A stretch of 64,000 bases of DNA from Mucilaginibacter pineti (GTDB lineage Bacteria; Bacteroidota; Bacteroidia; Sphingobacteriales; Sphingobacteriaceae). Shown one piece after another: positions 15,975 through 24,037 of the stretch. The translations under genes were made by a program, and so were the position numbers. Location: NCBI RefSeq assembly GCF_900101875.1, contig NZ_FNAI01000010.1, positions 1-64,000 on the forward strand, in the 5' to 3' direction. The stretch's first letter is position 1. The number at the start of each line of letters is the position of its first letter. The notes below the pieces were generated by a model. The model did not search any database. It was not told the origin of the DNA and saw nothing but the letters and a program-made list of their open reading frames with translations.

Positions 15975-16211
15975 TTACAACATTTTTATAATGGTATCCT
16001 TGATTTGAACGGGCATATCGTTATCATCCATAATGATTTCAATATCTACAAGAAACTTTTCACCAGTCGGCAGCTCTTTGGTATAATGTTCGCCGTCGCC
16101 CGGGTATTTGGCATAAAAGGGATTACCGAGGTCAAAGGCATGCTGGCGACCCAGTTCGTGAATGTTATTGATGTTTTGTAGTAATTCGTCTACTTTCGAT
16201 GATCGTTCCAT
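15975..16211 (-). CDS. Small acidic protein paired with HTH gene
   Basis: The 78-residue product begins MERSSKVDELLQNINNIHEL and ends with an acidic beta-rich segment (FLVDIEIIMDDNDMPVQIKDTIIKML). I start it at the ATG at 16211 rather than at the distal in-frame start (16286), which would overlap the upstream gene by 120 bases; the chosen start still overlaps by 47 bases, implying tight coupling. No known family is recognised. Being paired with a DNA-binding-like protein inside the tra operon, it could be a toxin-antitoxin or regulator partner. Confidence 0.45.
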   Translation of the reverse strand: MERSSKVDELLQNINNIHELGRQHAFDLGNPFYAKYPGDGEHYTKELPTGEKFLVDIEIIMDDNDMPVQIKDTIIKML

Positions 16212-16731
16212 ATCTCGCCATGAAAATTTCCTTGAGTAATTCTGCCGCTTTATTTCGTTCCCTGGTTCTTCCGGCGCGGATGGCATCGATCAGCGCTAAT
16301 TTATCATACAGCAATTGATCACTTAACGCTGCAAGCGGTTGCTCGGGGTAAAACGGCTGAATGGCATATCCCTCGGTCTTGCCGTATGCGCTGGGCCATA
16401 CATACTGGTCGCTTTCCTCAAATATAAAATACGCTTTGAGGATGGGCGAACTATGCCCGGTTGTAACACCGACAGCCCTTTCACCCGCCTGTGTTGGGAA
16501 AACATATTTCAGACCATGAACAATGAGTTCGTAAAACGCATTCCTATGTACCATTCTTTGATCAACACTCAAGAGTCTGGCGATTTTAGATCGGTTCAAC
16601 GATTCGTTAATCTTTGATTTGCTGATAAAAAGGGAATCGGCAAGATCGCTGCTACTCCAGCCTTCTGCCATCGACAGGACTTTGAGTAACACGACAATAT
16701 CATACCCCTTCATACCACTGTGTTGCTTCAT
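16165..16731 (-). CDS. HTH-type DNA-binding-like protein within the tra region
   Basis: The 188-residue protein has an N-terminal winged-helix-like segment (about residues 5-60: YDIVVLLKVL, WSSSDLADSLFISKSKINESLNRSKIARLL), where SSSDLADSLFISKSKINESLNR fits a helix-turn-helix. The rest is not recognised. The ATG at 16731 is used; the more distal TTG lies inside a promoter box, and the ATG at 16713 is an alternative that would suit a leader better. With the downstream 78-residue gene it forms a cassette between two groups of VirB5-like genes and may regulate the transfer operon. Confidence 0.55.
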   Translation of the reverse strand: MKQHSGMKGYDIVVLLKVLSMAEGWSSSDLADSLFISKSKINESLNRSKIARLLSVDQRMVHRNAFYELIVHGLKYVFPTQAGERAVGVTTGHSSPILKAYFIFEESDQYVWPSAYGKTEGYAIQPFYPEQPLAALSDQLLYDKLALIDAIRAGRTRERNKAAELLKEIFMARYGTIIESRRITTKHQ

Positions 16732-16734
16732 GCT

Positions 16735-16742
16735 CAAAAATA
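16735..16742 (-). promoter_or_regulatory. -7 box TATTTTTG of the HTH cassette
   Basis: TATTTTTG matches TAnnTTTG and lies three bases before the ATG at 16731, or 21 bases before the alternative ATG at 16713. It falls in the only gap (43 bases) between the VirB5-like gene and the cassette, which suggests independent transcription. Confidence 0.4.
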
Positions 16743-16774
16743 CTAAACAGAAGTCGCAAATCCGGAATTTTGCG

Positions 16775-17443
16775 TTATTGATTCAGGTACTTAGCATTCA
16801 TAATGATCTGCTCCACAAAGTATTTGTCCTTATTGATAAAGTCCTGCCACGGGTTTATCGAAGCGATGATCCCGCGCTGTTTGGCCCAATACATCGCCCG
16901 CCAGGCACCATAGGCCAGACCGTCTAAAATCTGCAAGGTATTGGTGACTTTTTTGAGTAGCTGGTCGCGGCCGTTATAGTCCGCCAAAATATTATCGCCG
17001 GATTTGAGTACATAGGTGGAAACCTCGCTGACGAGCGCTACCGACCGCACCTTCATTTCGCCAGCGATATTGGTCGCAAACAGCAATAAATAGGGGTCGG
17101 ATTTTCCCAAAGCCAGCGCCTGGTTCAAATAGCTGATCATGTCAGCCGTGATCGTCGCCATATATTTGACTTCTAAGCCATCCTTTAAGGCGGAGTTCAC
17201 ATTGGATAAACCGTTATAGATCATTTCCTGCGCCAGCACCACGGAACCGACATTGGTATTCAGGTCTTCAATGTTATTGTTGATCTTGCCCAAATATTGG
17301 TTATGGGTTTCCTCGGCGCTGCTCCGCACGGCCTGGTTAGCTTCGACCGAGGCGAAGTATTTCGGGTCGAAAACATATTGCTGCGCATGAGCTGAAAGCG
17401 AAAAGCCTAAAGCTGAAAGCAGGAATAAAATAATACTTTTCAT
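16775..17443 (-). CDS. Exported VirB5-like protein (paralogue 3)
   Basis: A 222-residue exported helical protein with a signal peptide ending SAHAQ (about residue 21). It shares with the 18105-18770 product the layout and the C-terminal block LAYGAWRAMYWAKQRGIIASINPWQDF, ending NAKYLNQ. The VirB5/TrbJ-like role (minor pilus component or stabilising factor in the periplasm) is inferred from position next to traG. Start ATG at 17443 overlaps the previous stop by four bases. Confidence 0.65.
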   Translation of the reverse strand: MKSIILFLLSALGFSLSAHAQQYVFDPKYFASVEANQAVRSSAEETHNQYLGKINNNIEDLNTNVGSVVLAQEMIYNGLSNVNSALKDGLEVKYMATITADMISYLNQALALGKSDPYLLLFATNIAGEMKVRSVALVSEVSTYVLKSGDNILADYNGRDQLLKKVTNTLQILDGLAYGAWRAMYWAKQRGIIASINPWQDFINKDKYFVEQIIMNAKYLNQ

Positions 17444-18108
17444 TGTTTAAGGTACTTGGCGTTTTGAATAATGCTTTCAGCCACGTTTTTATCCTGGTCG
17501 ATATAATTCTGAAAGGGATTGATCGAACGCAGTAAAGAATTCAGGCTGGAATAGGTCAGCGTATTGACCAGGTTACCCGATAATTCCTGTATCTCAGAAA
17601 GCTGCATCAATACATAATCAAACAACAGCTTCCGGTCAGATGCTTTCATTTGATTCACATCTCCGATGGATAAGGTCAGGCCGGTAACATAGCCAATCAA
17701 CCCTTGTGCTTTTTCGACAAATTCGATCTCCGTCTGGTAGCCTAAAAAAGCCAGCGCGGGATTCTTTTCCACCAGGCTGACAATTTGGGCCTGGTAACTG
17801 ACGATCTGCTTCACCTCGGGGGTAGCATAGATACCGATGTCTGCGATATTGATGGCCGTGCCCAATGTATTGTAGCGGTTCTGTAAAGTGCGATAGATAT
17901 TCTTCATTTTTGTCAGCAGCGTCAGGTTCGCCTGCTCGTTGGCCGTGACCGTTGCCTGGTTATTGCGGGCATTGACCTGTTGGGTATGCTCGGATTTTGA
18001 TTGATCGATCAACTGATGAATACCGGCAATGTCAAGGGTACTCTGCTGCGCAGAAGCGGAAAGCTTCAAGCAGAAAGCCAAAAGCAACCATACAATTATG
18101 TTTTTCAT
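17440..18108 (-). CDS. Exported VirB5-like protein (paralogue 2, TraI-like)
   Basis: The 222-residue protein has a signal peptide ending LSASAQ and a long coiled-coil-prone region rich in Gln/Asn (residues 30-85), as in Bacteroides TraI. It is more divergent than its neighbours but shares the terminal segment (INPFQNYIDQDKNVAESIIQNAKYLKQ in the last 27 residues). Four-base overlaps with both neighbours show tight translational coupling. Confidence 0.65.
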   Translation of the reverse strand: MKNIIVWLLLAFCLKLSASAQQSTLDIAGIHQLIDQSKSEHTQQVNARNNQATVTANEQANLTLLTKMKNIYRTLQNRYNTLGTAINIADIGIYATPEVKQIVSYQAQIVSLVEKNPALAFLGYQTEIEFVEKAQGLIGYVTGLTLSIGDVNQMKASDRKLLFDYVLMQLSEIQELSGNLVNTLTYSSLNSLLRSINPFQNYIDQDKNVAESIIQNAKYLKQ

Positions 18109-18770
18109 TGCTTCAGGTATTTAGCGTTATTCAATACGTCGTTGGCGATCTGCACGTCCATGTTTTTCCATTCGGCCCAGGGATTGAGTGAAGCCCAGAT
18201 GCCGCGCATTTTGGCCCAGTACATGGCCCGGCCCATACCGTAAGCAATGCCCCGCAGGATCTGCATTTCACTTTCAATGTGGTTAAGCAGCCTGCCGCGT
18301 TCACCCGCATCCATTAGGTTTGAGCCACCCTTAAGCACAAATGCGCTGACATCGGCGGCCAGTGTAACCGCCCGCGTTTGAAATTCACGCGCGCCTCCTT
18401 CGGCAAACAGCAATAAGACGGGATCAGATTTAGCAATGGTAACCGCCTGGCCGACATCGTTGACGATATCCGTCCCGCAGCTGGCGATCTCTTTAATGGA
18501 AGTGAGGTTATTGATAACCGAAGCGACCTGGCTCAGGCCGGTGTAGATCTTGTTTTGCAGATCGTTGACAATAACCAGTTGACTCGTTACCGCCAACTGT
18601 CCTCGCTGTATGGCGCTGAGATTATTATTCGTGGTATTCAACTGTCCGTTGATGACCGCGCTGTTAACGGCAATAGCCGCAGAAGTCGCCGGGTCAACCA
18701 CAATTTCCTGCCCGAATGCGGCTTTACACATCATAAGGGGCAACATGATAAGGGCCGATAAAATTTTCAT
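18105..18770 (-). CDS. Exported VirB5-like protein (paralogue 1)
   Basis: The 221-residue exported protein (signal peptide to about residue 20, ending AAFGQ) is close to the 16775-17443 product: both contain LAYGxxRAMYWAKxRGI and S(L/I)NPW before the C-terminal motif NAKYLKQ. Its 5' end overlaps the end of traG by 47 bases. The tandem arrangement suggests duplication followed by divergence. Confidence 0.65.
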   Translation of the reverse strand: MKILSALIMLPLMMCKAAFGQEIVVDPATSAAIAVNSAVINGQLNTTNNNLSAIQRGQLAVTSQLVIVNDLQNKIYTGLSQVASVINNLTSIKEIASCGTDIVNDVGQAVTIAKSDPVLLLFAEGGAREFQTRAVTLAADVSAFVLKGGSNLMDAGERGRLLNHIESEMQILRGIAYGMGRAMYWAKMRGIWASLNPWAEWKNMDVQIANDVLNNAKYLKQ

Positions 18771-21519
18771 CTGTTATGTATAAAAGAGGTTGTCCGTTTT
18801 GGTTAATATGACTGACGAATTGCGCCAGTGTCATCTGGCTGCTTTGGAAGTCCTGCACGAACAGGTCGAGCGCACGCTGGTAATGGCCAAAGTATTCGAT
18901 ATAAATATGCAGGGCGGATTTTTCCGGCTTTTCCGTTGAAAAGGTCATGTACTGGTGCAGGCTGACCTCTACCCCGTAAACTTCGCCAACCGAACCGCGC
19001 CGGATATACACTTCCTTGAAGCGGCCGCGCCCTTCGGTATTTTCCAACTGGTTGATCGAGAAAATCTTTTTGCGTTCGGTTTCATTGATGGATAAAAGCG
19101 CGGCGATCTCGTTATAATTGTCCTTGAACTTGGTCTGGTCCAGCAGGCATACCGTATCGGAGTTATTGATGATACTGTCTTTAACCACGGCATTGCCGAT
19201 GATGTCGCCTAACTCCTGCGTTACCACAATGGCCTCGCCCCAAAATTTCCGTACGGTCTTATATAAATAAACCAAATAGTTGGCCATCAGTGGGCTTGCG
19301 ATCGCCTTCCACGCTTCTTCCACAACCAAAGCTTTACGGCGGGAAGAGCGGAAACGCATTTTCTGGATAAACACATCCATGATCGCCAGCGTAACGATGG
19401 GAAAGAGGACGCGATTTTCTTTCACCGCGTCAATTTCATAGACAATAAAGCGCTCGGTAAACAGCGACGAATCGGTTGCTTCGTTCAGGATCTGCGCAAA
19501 TTCACCGCCCTTGTAAAACTTCTTCAATACATAGCGAAACTCATCGACATCGAAAGGGATGTGTTCTTCCTGCTTGATCTCCGGGATCTTCCAGAGCGCG
19601 AATTCGTAAAAGCTATTGAAATTGAGCTGCTCGATATGCGGCTTGCCCTCGGCTTTGAGGCGGCGCAGTTGTTCCTCCTTAACAGCAACATGAAACTTCT
19701 CATCATAAGCGGCGCGAAAAGGATTCGCTTCATTAGGCGTTAGCGTATCTCCCGAATGCGTCAGCGCATCCACCAGCGCCTGATCGTCGCGGGGCAGTTC
19801 ACCGGCCAGCTCGTTGTCCAGCACTTCGATCTCAAATTCGGGAAAGAGCGTAAAACCGGTGCCGCCTTTCATTTCTTCGGCTACTTTTTTTCGGATGGCG
19901 AACTGGTCTTTTTTAGAAATGACAGGTAATTCTTCCTGTTCAAAATAGACGAGGTAATAAGCATTGATGACATTACTGATCACATCGCGCTCGACCTGGC
20001 TGAAAACGCCATCGGCACCTTTCCAAAGCAGGCCGACCAGCGTAATCAGGAAATCCTTTTTCTCAATATTGAATTCCTCTACCGTAATCTGGAAGGGGTT
20101 CATCGTGATCGGTTTCTTATCGGTATAGGTGATGTACTTCCCCTTATAATAGGCGCACAACCCGGAATAGGAATGCCCGGTGTCCACAATGACCATATCC
20201 ATATTGAACAGCATATATTGTTCAATCAGGCTATTCATAAAAAAGGATTTACCCGACCCGCTGGGGCCTAAAACGAACTTGTTGCGGTTATTGATGCGGT
20301 TAGTACGCATCGGTAGATCGGCTACGTCAATGCCTACCGGTACGCCCTGCCGATCCGTAAAGCGTACCAAAAAATCGGACGGCTCATCCAGCGGCATCGA
20401 TTCCTTCAGAAAGAAGCAAACCGCCGCATCGCAGGTGGTCAGGAACCAGTCGTAATCTTTCAGCTCCACGGCATTACCCGGCAACGCGCAACGGTAAAGT
20501 TCCAGTTGATTATAGCCATTCTTGCTGGCCATAATACCTAAACCAAAAAGCGCGCTTTCAATAAAGTTTGCTGCCTTTTGAATTTTGTCCTGTTGTGCTG
20601 CCAGCACAATATTGAAATGGCAGTTGACCAATAACTGGTTCTCCCGTGCCACATCATTTAAAAGCAGATCAATATCTTCAACACATAAGGTATTGGCCGG
20701 GTCGGGTATGCCGGAGTGCCGTTTCTTTTTCAGTTCCAACTTTTTGAGCGTCATAAATTGGCTGGGTATATCGATGACCTGGTTAAACAGGATCACCTCG
20801 AAATCCGGCACCCGGAACAGGAACGAAAGGAAATCCACCGGGAAACCCCGCAGGGTTTCCTTTTCATTCATCTCGATATGGGTACTTACTGTCGGCGGCA
20901 GATCTACGTTATCAATATTGATCAGCGGGATATTGCGGATAGCGCGGTCGCCCATTTTGATCTCGGTATCGTTCGGCGCAAAGTTGTTGAGCACGATATG
21001 TTCCGGCTTAAAGTCCATAGCCAGGAACTGCATGATGAGCAGGTTAAGCTGCTGCTCGATCAGGATCACGGGTGTCGTCTTTGCGGCGATCAGGATGTCC
21101 ATCACCTTATCCAATTGCTGGCTGAAATCCCGCAGCGCCTTTTTATCAAATACATAAAAAGCGCCCTTGCGCACCTGGCGGGTCAGCGTCATATAGGTAT
21201 TAACTTTAATGTAATCGCGACCGGCAAAATGCTCATTGTATTTCTGCTGTAAATACTCGCCGCTTGATTGGAGCGGGTATTTTTCCTTGCTGATCACATC
21301 CGATTTTTGCAGCAAATACCCATCGCCCATGATCTTGACCACGTTGATCATCAGGGCATGGAACTCATCGTAAGCTGCCGAGGCAGCCGAGAAGCGGGTA
21401 ACCGGGTTAGTGATTTGGATAACCACCGAACATTCGCCGCCTGCACCGACTAAAATATCGGTGCCGTTATAATGATCGATACCGATGTAAGGAATATTAA
21501 AGACTTGTTTTCCGGCCAT
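18724..21519 (-). CDS. traG: TraG family conjugation ATPase (VirB4-like)
   Basis: The 931-residue protein is the VirB4-like ATPase of the mating channel. Walker A GPSGSGKS is at residues 418-425 and Walker B-like VVEEAW at 732-737; VIVDTGHSY (about 443-451) and VTQELGDI are also typical. The N-terminal ~380 residues form the usual channel-interacting domain. It powers pilus or channel assembly at the inner membrane. It starts at ATG 21519, overlapping traF by 23 bases. Confidence 0.92.
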   Translation of the reverse strand: MAGKQVFNIPYIGIDHYNGTDILVGAGGECSVVIQITNPVTRFSAASAAYDEFHALMINVVKIMGDGYLLQKSDVISKEKYPLQSSGEYLQQKYNEHFAGRDYIKVNTYMTLTRQVRKGAFYVFDKKALRDFSQQLDKVMDILIAAKTTPVILIEQQLNLLIMQFLAMDFKPEHIVLNNFAPNDTEIKMGDRAIRNIPLINIDNVDLPPTVSTHIEMNEKETLRGFPVDFLSFLFRVPDFEVILFNQVIDIPSQFMTLKKLELKKKRHSGIPDPANTLCVEDIDLLLNDVARENQLLVNCHFNIVLAAQQDKIQKAANFIESALFGLGIMASKNGYNQLELYRCALPGNAVELKDYDWFLTTCDAAVCFFLKESMPLDEPSDFLVRFTDRQGVPVGIDVADLPMRTNRINNRNKFVLGPSGSGKSFFMNSLIEQYMLFNMDMVIVDTGHSYSGLCAYYKGKYITYTDKKPITMNPFQITVEEFNIEKKDFLITLVGLLWKGADGVFSQVERDVISNVINAYYLVYFEQEELPVISKKDQFAIRKKVAEEMKGGTGFTLFPEFEIEVLDNELAGELPRDDQALVDALTHSGDTLTPNEANPFRAAYDEKFHVAVKEEQLRRLKAEGKPHIEQLNFNSFYEFALWKIPEIKQEEHIPFDVDEFRYVLKKFYKGGEFAQILNEATDSSLFTERFIVYEIDAVKENRVLFPIVTLAIMDVFIQKMRFRSSRRKALVVEEAWKAIASPLMANYLVYLYKTVRKFWGEAIVVTQELGDIIGNAVVKDSIINNSDTVCLLDQTKFKDNYNEIAALLSINETERKKIFSINQLENTEGRGRFKEVYIRRGSVGEVYGVEVSLHQYMTFSTEKPEKSALHIYIEYFGHYQRALDLFVQDFQSSQMTLAQFVSHINQNGQPLLYITDENFIGPYHVAPYDV

Positions 21520-21805
21520 AACGGGAGAGATTTTTGAAGTTGACCTGGTGAATGAAAATGCCCGTCGGGCGGGCTTTGATATGGAGACCCTGTTTCTGTT
21601 TGGCAGCGATAAAGATTAACCCGCCTGCAACGGCGGCGATCAGGACGATCAGGCCCAGCCACATATTGACCAGCGCCATTGTTAACGCGCCCAATACCAG
21701 GCCGGCCAAAAGCGAAGCCACACCCCAATAGATAAACTTGCCTTTAAAGCCCCGGTACACGAGGGGCCTTTGCAGCCCCTTGTACACCTGGAATTGCCTT
21801 GCCAT
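21497..21805 (-). CDS. traF: Conjugative transposon protein TraF (DUF4133)
   Basis: A 102-residue membrane protein beginning MARQFQVYKGLQRPLVYRG, the conserved start of TraF/DUF4133, followed by two membrane helices (about residues 26-45 and 50-70). It is VirB3-like. I use the ATG at 21805 because it begins the conserved domain and overlaps the traE stop by one base (TAATG), rather than a longer frame reaching back into traE. Confidence 0.87.
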   Translation of the reverse strand: MARQFQVYKGLQRPLVYRGFKGKFIYWGVASLLAGLVLGALTMALVNMWLGLIVLIAAVAGGLIFIAAKQKQGLHIKARPTGIFIHQVNFKNLSRYGRKTSL

Positions 21806-22113
21806 TAGGTAAGGCCAAAGAAAGCTTTGATCACGACTGCGGATACCACGAGGAACACACAGCTGCCGCCCCAACCCATTAATTCTTTATTAATGTCCTG
21901 GTCGCCGCTGTTCCATTTCGAGTACACGCGGATCGCGCCGACGATGCCGACAATACCGCCGATGACCAGCGTGACATTGGTCACCGGGGCTACATAAGTT
22001 TTAAGCGAAGTGGTGGCGGAGTTTAGCCCGGTCACACCGTTTTGGGCAAAGGCGGATGCCGTGCCCAATGCAAGGACCACGGCTGTGGCCCACATTTTTT
22101 TGATTTTGTTCAT
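21805..22113 (-). CDS. traE: Conjugative transposon protein TraE (DUF4134)
   Basis: The 102-residue protein has a signal peptide (to about residue 24, ASAFAQ) and two hydrophobic segments (about 45-62 and 82-100), with GAIRVYSKWNSGDQDINKELMGWGGSCVFL typical of TraE. It is the VirB2-like pilin candidate of these systems. A second, divergent copy lies upstream at 22214-22507. Confidence 0.87.
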   Translation of the reverse strand: MNKIKKMWATAVVLALGTASAFAQNGVTGLNSATTSLKTYVAPVTNVTLVIGGIVGIVGAIRVYSKWNSGDQDINKELMGWGGSCVFLVVSAVVIKAFFGLT

Positions 22114-22136
22114 TTAGGGGTATTAAAAATTTGGTG

Positions 22137-22172
22137 AAAAAAAAAGGCGGCCCCGAATCATCGGGAACCGCC
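22137..22172 (-). terminator. Strong hairpin with T9 upstream of traE
   Basis: On the minus strand an 11-bp stem with one bulged T (GGCGG...CCGCC outer part, TCCCGA/TCGGGG inner part, loop TGAT) is followed by nine T residues. It lies 23 bases before the traE start and 41 bases after the previous stop. It is the best intrinsic terminator in the tra region, yet the genes after it belong to the same machine. Confidence 0.8.
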
Positions 22173-22194
22173 GGGGTTATGGAGGGGTATTAAA

Positions 22195-22213
22195 TGCTTC
22201 GACAAGCTCAGCA
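22195..22213. repeat. Short REP-like element
   Basis: TGCTTCGACAAGCTCAGCA matches a widely dispersed palindromic-type motif (CTTCGACAAGCTCAG) seen scattered in many bacterial genomes. It abuts the stop codon of the second traE-like gene. Confidence 0.4.
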
Positions 22214-22507
22214 CTACAGGCCAAACACGCCGCGCAGGAAGGCTCCGGCCAGCACCATAAAAAATGCGGCAAAGAACCAGGCGGCCACCTGCTCATCGAT
22301 ACGCGGGTTCCCCATTTGCCAGTTATGGTAAATGCGTACCGCGCCGATAATGCCGAATACAGCGGCCAGCACCAACGAGCAGTCCATCGCGGAAAAGAAA
22401 GTCGACCTTAAATTCTGCTGCGCCTGCTGCATTTCGGAAATTCCGGGTTGCGCCGTTGCGCCGAACGCCAGCAGGCAACAGCAAAAAATCCATAAATAAA
22501 CTTTCAT
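22214..22507 (-). CDS. Second TraE-like protein (DUF4134 paralogue)
   Basis: The 97-residue protein starts at the ATG at 22507 with a signal peptide ending AFGATAQ and carries two hydrophobic segments. GAVRIYHNWQMGNPRIDEQVAAWFFAAFF parallels GAIRVYSKWNSGDQDINKELMGWGG of the neighbouring TraE. It is a divergent paralogue in tandem. It could be an alternative pilin or a structural partner; which of the two is the main subunit cannot be told. Confidence 0.75.
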   Translation of the reverse strand: MKVYLWIFCCCLLAFGATAQPGISEMQQAQQNLRSTFFSAMDCSLVLAAVFGIIGAVRIYHNWQMGNPRIDEQVAAWFFAAFFMVLAGAFLRGVFGL

Positions 22508-22508
22508 G

Positions 22509-22802
22509 TTAGAAGCTGACGCCGCGCGTGTAAATGATGGCTTCCTGTTTGGCCAGGCGAAAGAGGTCGGTGATCGGCACCCCACCGGAGCCGAGCACTT
22601 CGTTTTTGTTGGTGGATTTTGTTGGCTGTATTTCCTGCGTTGCCGGTTGAACCGGCGTTACCTGTTCAGAAAAGGTCAGCTCATGCGGATGACCGCTGGC
22701 TACGCCTTGCCTTTTGCTGCGCGCCAGGTCAGAAAGAACGACAACGAAGTAATAAATGCCATAGCCACCAGCCAGCCAGAATAAAAAATATGTCCAGTTC
22801 AT
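22509..22802 (-). CDS. Small membrane protein of the tra operon
   Basis: A 97-residue protein with an N-terminal membrane helix (MNWTYFLFWLAGGYGIYYFVVVL) and a hydrophilic tail rich in Pro, Gln and Thr. No family recognised. It lies one base before the TraE paralogue and overlaps the upstream gene by four bases. Confidence 0.55.
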   Translation of the reverse strand: MNWTYFLFWLAGGYGIYYFVVVLSDLARSKRQGVASGHPHELTFSEQVTPVQPATQEIQPTKSTNKNEVLGSGGVPITDLFRLAKQEAIIYTRGVSF

Positions 22803-23062
22803 GTGTTGAGTTGTTTTAAGAATTGGTCGATAGCCAGCCGCAGTTCCGGGTGCTGTTTCAATAATTCGCTGATCGCAAAGGCCATCACGATGGTCATATC
22901 AATGCCGGTCGCCAGCTTGAGCTGGTTCAGGATCACGACCGTATATTCATCGAGGCGGATATGCACCAGGCTGTTATGGTCGCTGTTATCATAGGCCCGG
23001 ATACGGTCGAGTATCTCGTTAAAGGCCGGGTCGCGCAGTGGGCGAAGGATTTTTGGGTTCAT
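22799..23062 (-). CDS. DUF3408-like small protein (paralogue 2)
   Basis: The 87-residue protein is a paralogue of its upstream neighbour: LVHIRLDEYTVVILNQLKLATGIDMT here matches LIHARVDAQTAQMIHHLKIATGIEVT there. The pattern fits the small ribbon-helix-helix-like proteins (DUF3408/TraB-like) that follow the ParA gene in Bacteroides elements. A DNA-binding or partition role is inferred. Confidence 0.6.
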   Translation of the reverse strand: MNPKILRPLRDPAFNEILDRIRAYDNSDHNSLVHIRLDEYTVVILNQLKLATGIDMTIVMAFAISELLKQHPELRLAIDQFLKQLNT

Positions 23063-23394
23063 AGCTCGAAGTTGGCTAAGTGTGCTTTGATTAATGATTT
23101 GAGTTCGGGGTTCTGGTCGAACAGCGCCTGGATGGAATAGCAGATCAGGCGGGTCACCTCGATACCGGTAGCGATCTTCAGGTGATGGATCATCTGGGCG
23201 GTTTGCGCATCCACGCGGGCATGGATCAGCGTTTTGTTGGCGCTGACATCGAGATCGCGCATTATGGATACGATCTCCGGGATGTCGGGCGGTTTGGCTG
23301 ATTTGGGTTTAACCACCTTGACTGGCTTTGCCGGTATGTCCGGTTTGGCCATCTTGCTCCTTAACTGGTCGGCCAGGGTTTTGATCTCGCTCAT
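23059..23394 (-). CDS. DUF3408-like small protein (paralogue 1)
   Basis: The 111-residue protein has a Lys/Pro-rich N-terminus (residues 15-40) and a C-terminal domain shared with the next gene. It overlaps ParA and its paralogue by four bases each. ParA plus such a protein usually forms a partition or transfer-control pair. Confidence 0.6.
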   Translation of the reverse strand: MSEIKTLADQLRSKMAKPDIPAKPVKVVKPKSAKPPDIPEIVSIMRDLDVSANKTLIHARVDAQTAQMIHHLKIATGIEVTRLICYSIQALFDQNPELKSLIKAHLANFEL

Positions 23395-24020
23395 AAATAA
23401 GGTTGGATAAAGTCTTTAAAAAGCCGGTCGAACACCGGCAAGAGCAGCGCCTGTACATTGAAAGGGGTCTGGAAAGTGTTCGTGCGCTGGAAATCGATCC
23501 GGTCGGCGATCGCTTCGGTAACGTGCCCTAACTGGTTCAATTGCTCGTTCACATCCGCCTTGATCTCATATTTGACATTGGCTTTGATGCGGTTGGGCAC
23601 AAATAATAAATGCACCTCCGGGTTGATCTTTTTGAGTACCAAAGCAAAGGGTATGGTCGATTCAAAACTGAATTCGTCATAAGCAAAGGGACAGATCGCG
23701 ACCTGCGCCGCTTTAAACACGCCAATCAAACCGTCGTCATCCAGTTTGCCCGGCAGGTCGATCAAAACAATATCTTTCGGGTTATCCCGAATGGTATCGG
23801 CCATCATCGGAAAGTCGGATAAACCAAAGGCCAGCACTTCATAAGGCTCGGCATTCTCCAGTATTTTGGCTTTCTCGAATTTTTGCGAAATGGATTGCTG
23901 GTAGTCCATATCCAGCACCGTGACCTTGCATTTTTTGGTTTGCGTGAGGTAATTGGCCAGCAAAAGTGTAAGCGTGCTCTTCCCGGCACCGCCTTTCTGG
24001 TTCCCGATAATAATCACCAT
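23391..24020 (-). CDS. ParA-family ATPase (TraA-like)
   Basis: The 209-residue protein begins MVIIIGNQKGGAGKSTLT, with the deviant Walker A KGGAGKST at residues 9-16 typical of ParA/MinD ATPases. VLIDLPGKLDD (about residues 81-91) is the Walker B region. On Bacteroides conjugative elements the equivalent is TraA, first gene of the tra operon; it may aid stability or relaxosome placement. It follows the relaxase gene by 17 bases. Confidence 0.87.
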   Translation of the reverse strand: MVIIIGNQKGGAGKSTLTLLLANYLTQTKKCKVTVLDMDYQQSISQKFEKAKILENAEPYEVLAFGLSDFPMMADTIRDNPKDIVLIDLPGKLDDDGLIGVFKAAQVAICPFAYDEFSFESTIPFALVLKKINPEVHLLFVPNRIKANVKYEIKADVNEQLNQLGHVTEAIADRIDFQRTNTFQTPFNVQALLLPVFDRLFKDFIQPYL

Positions 24021-24037
24021 AAGTATTGTTTTAAATG

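Noticed and set aside
21806..21874. Upstream extension of traF into traE
   Set aside because: The conserved TraF domain starts exactly at the ATG overlapping the traE stop.
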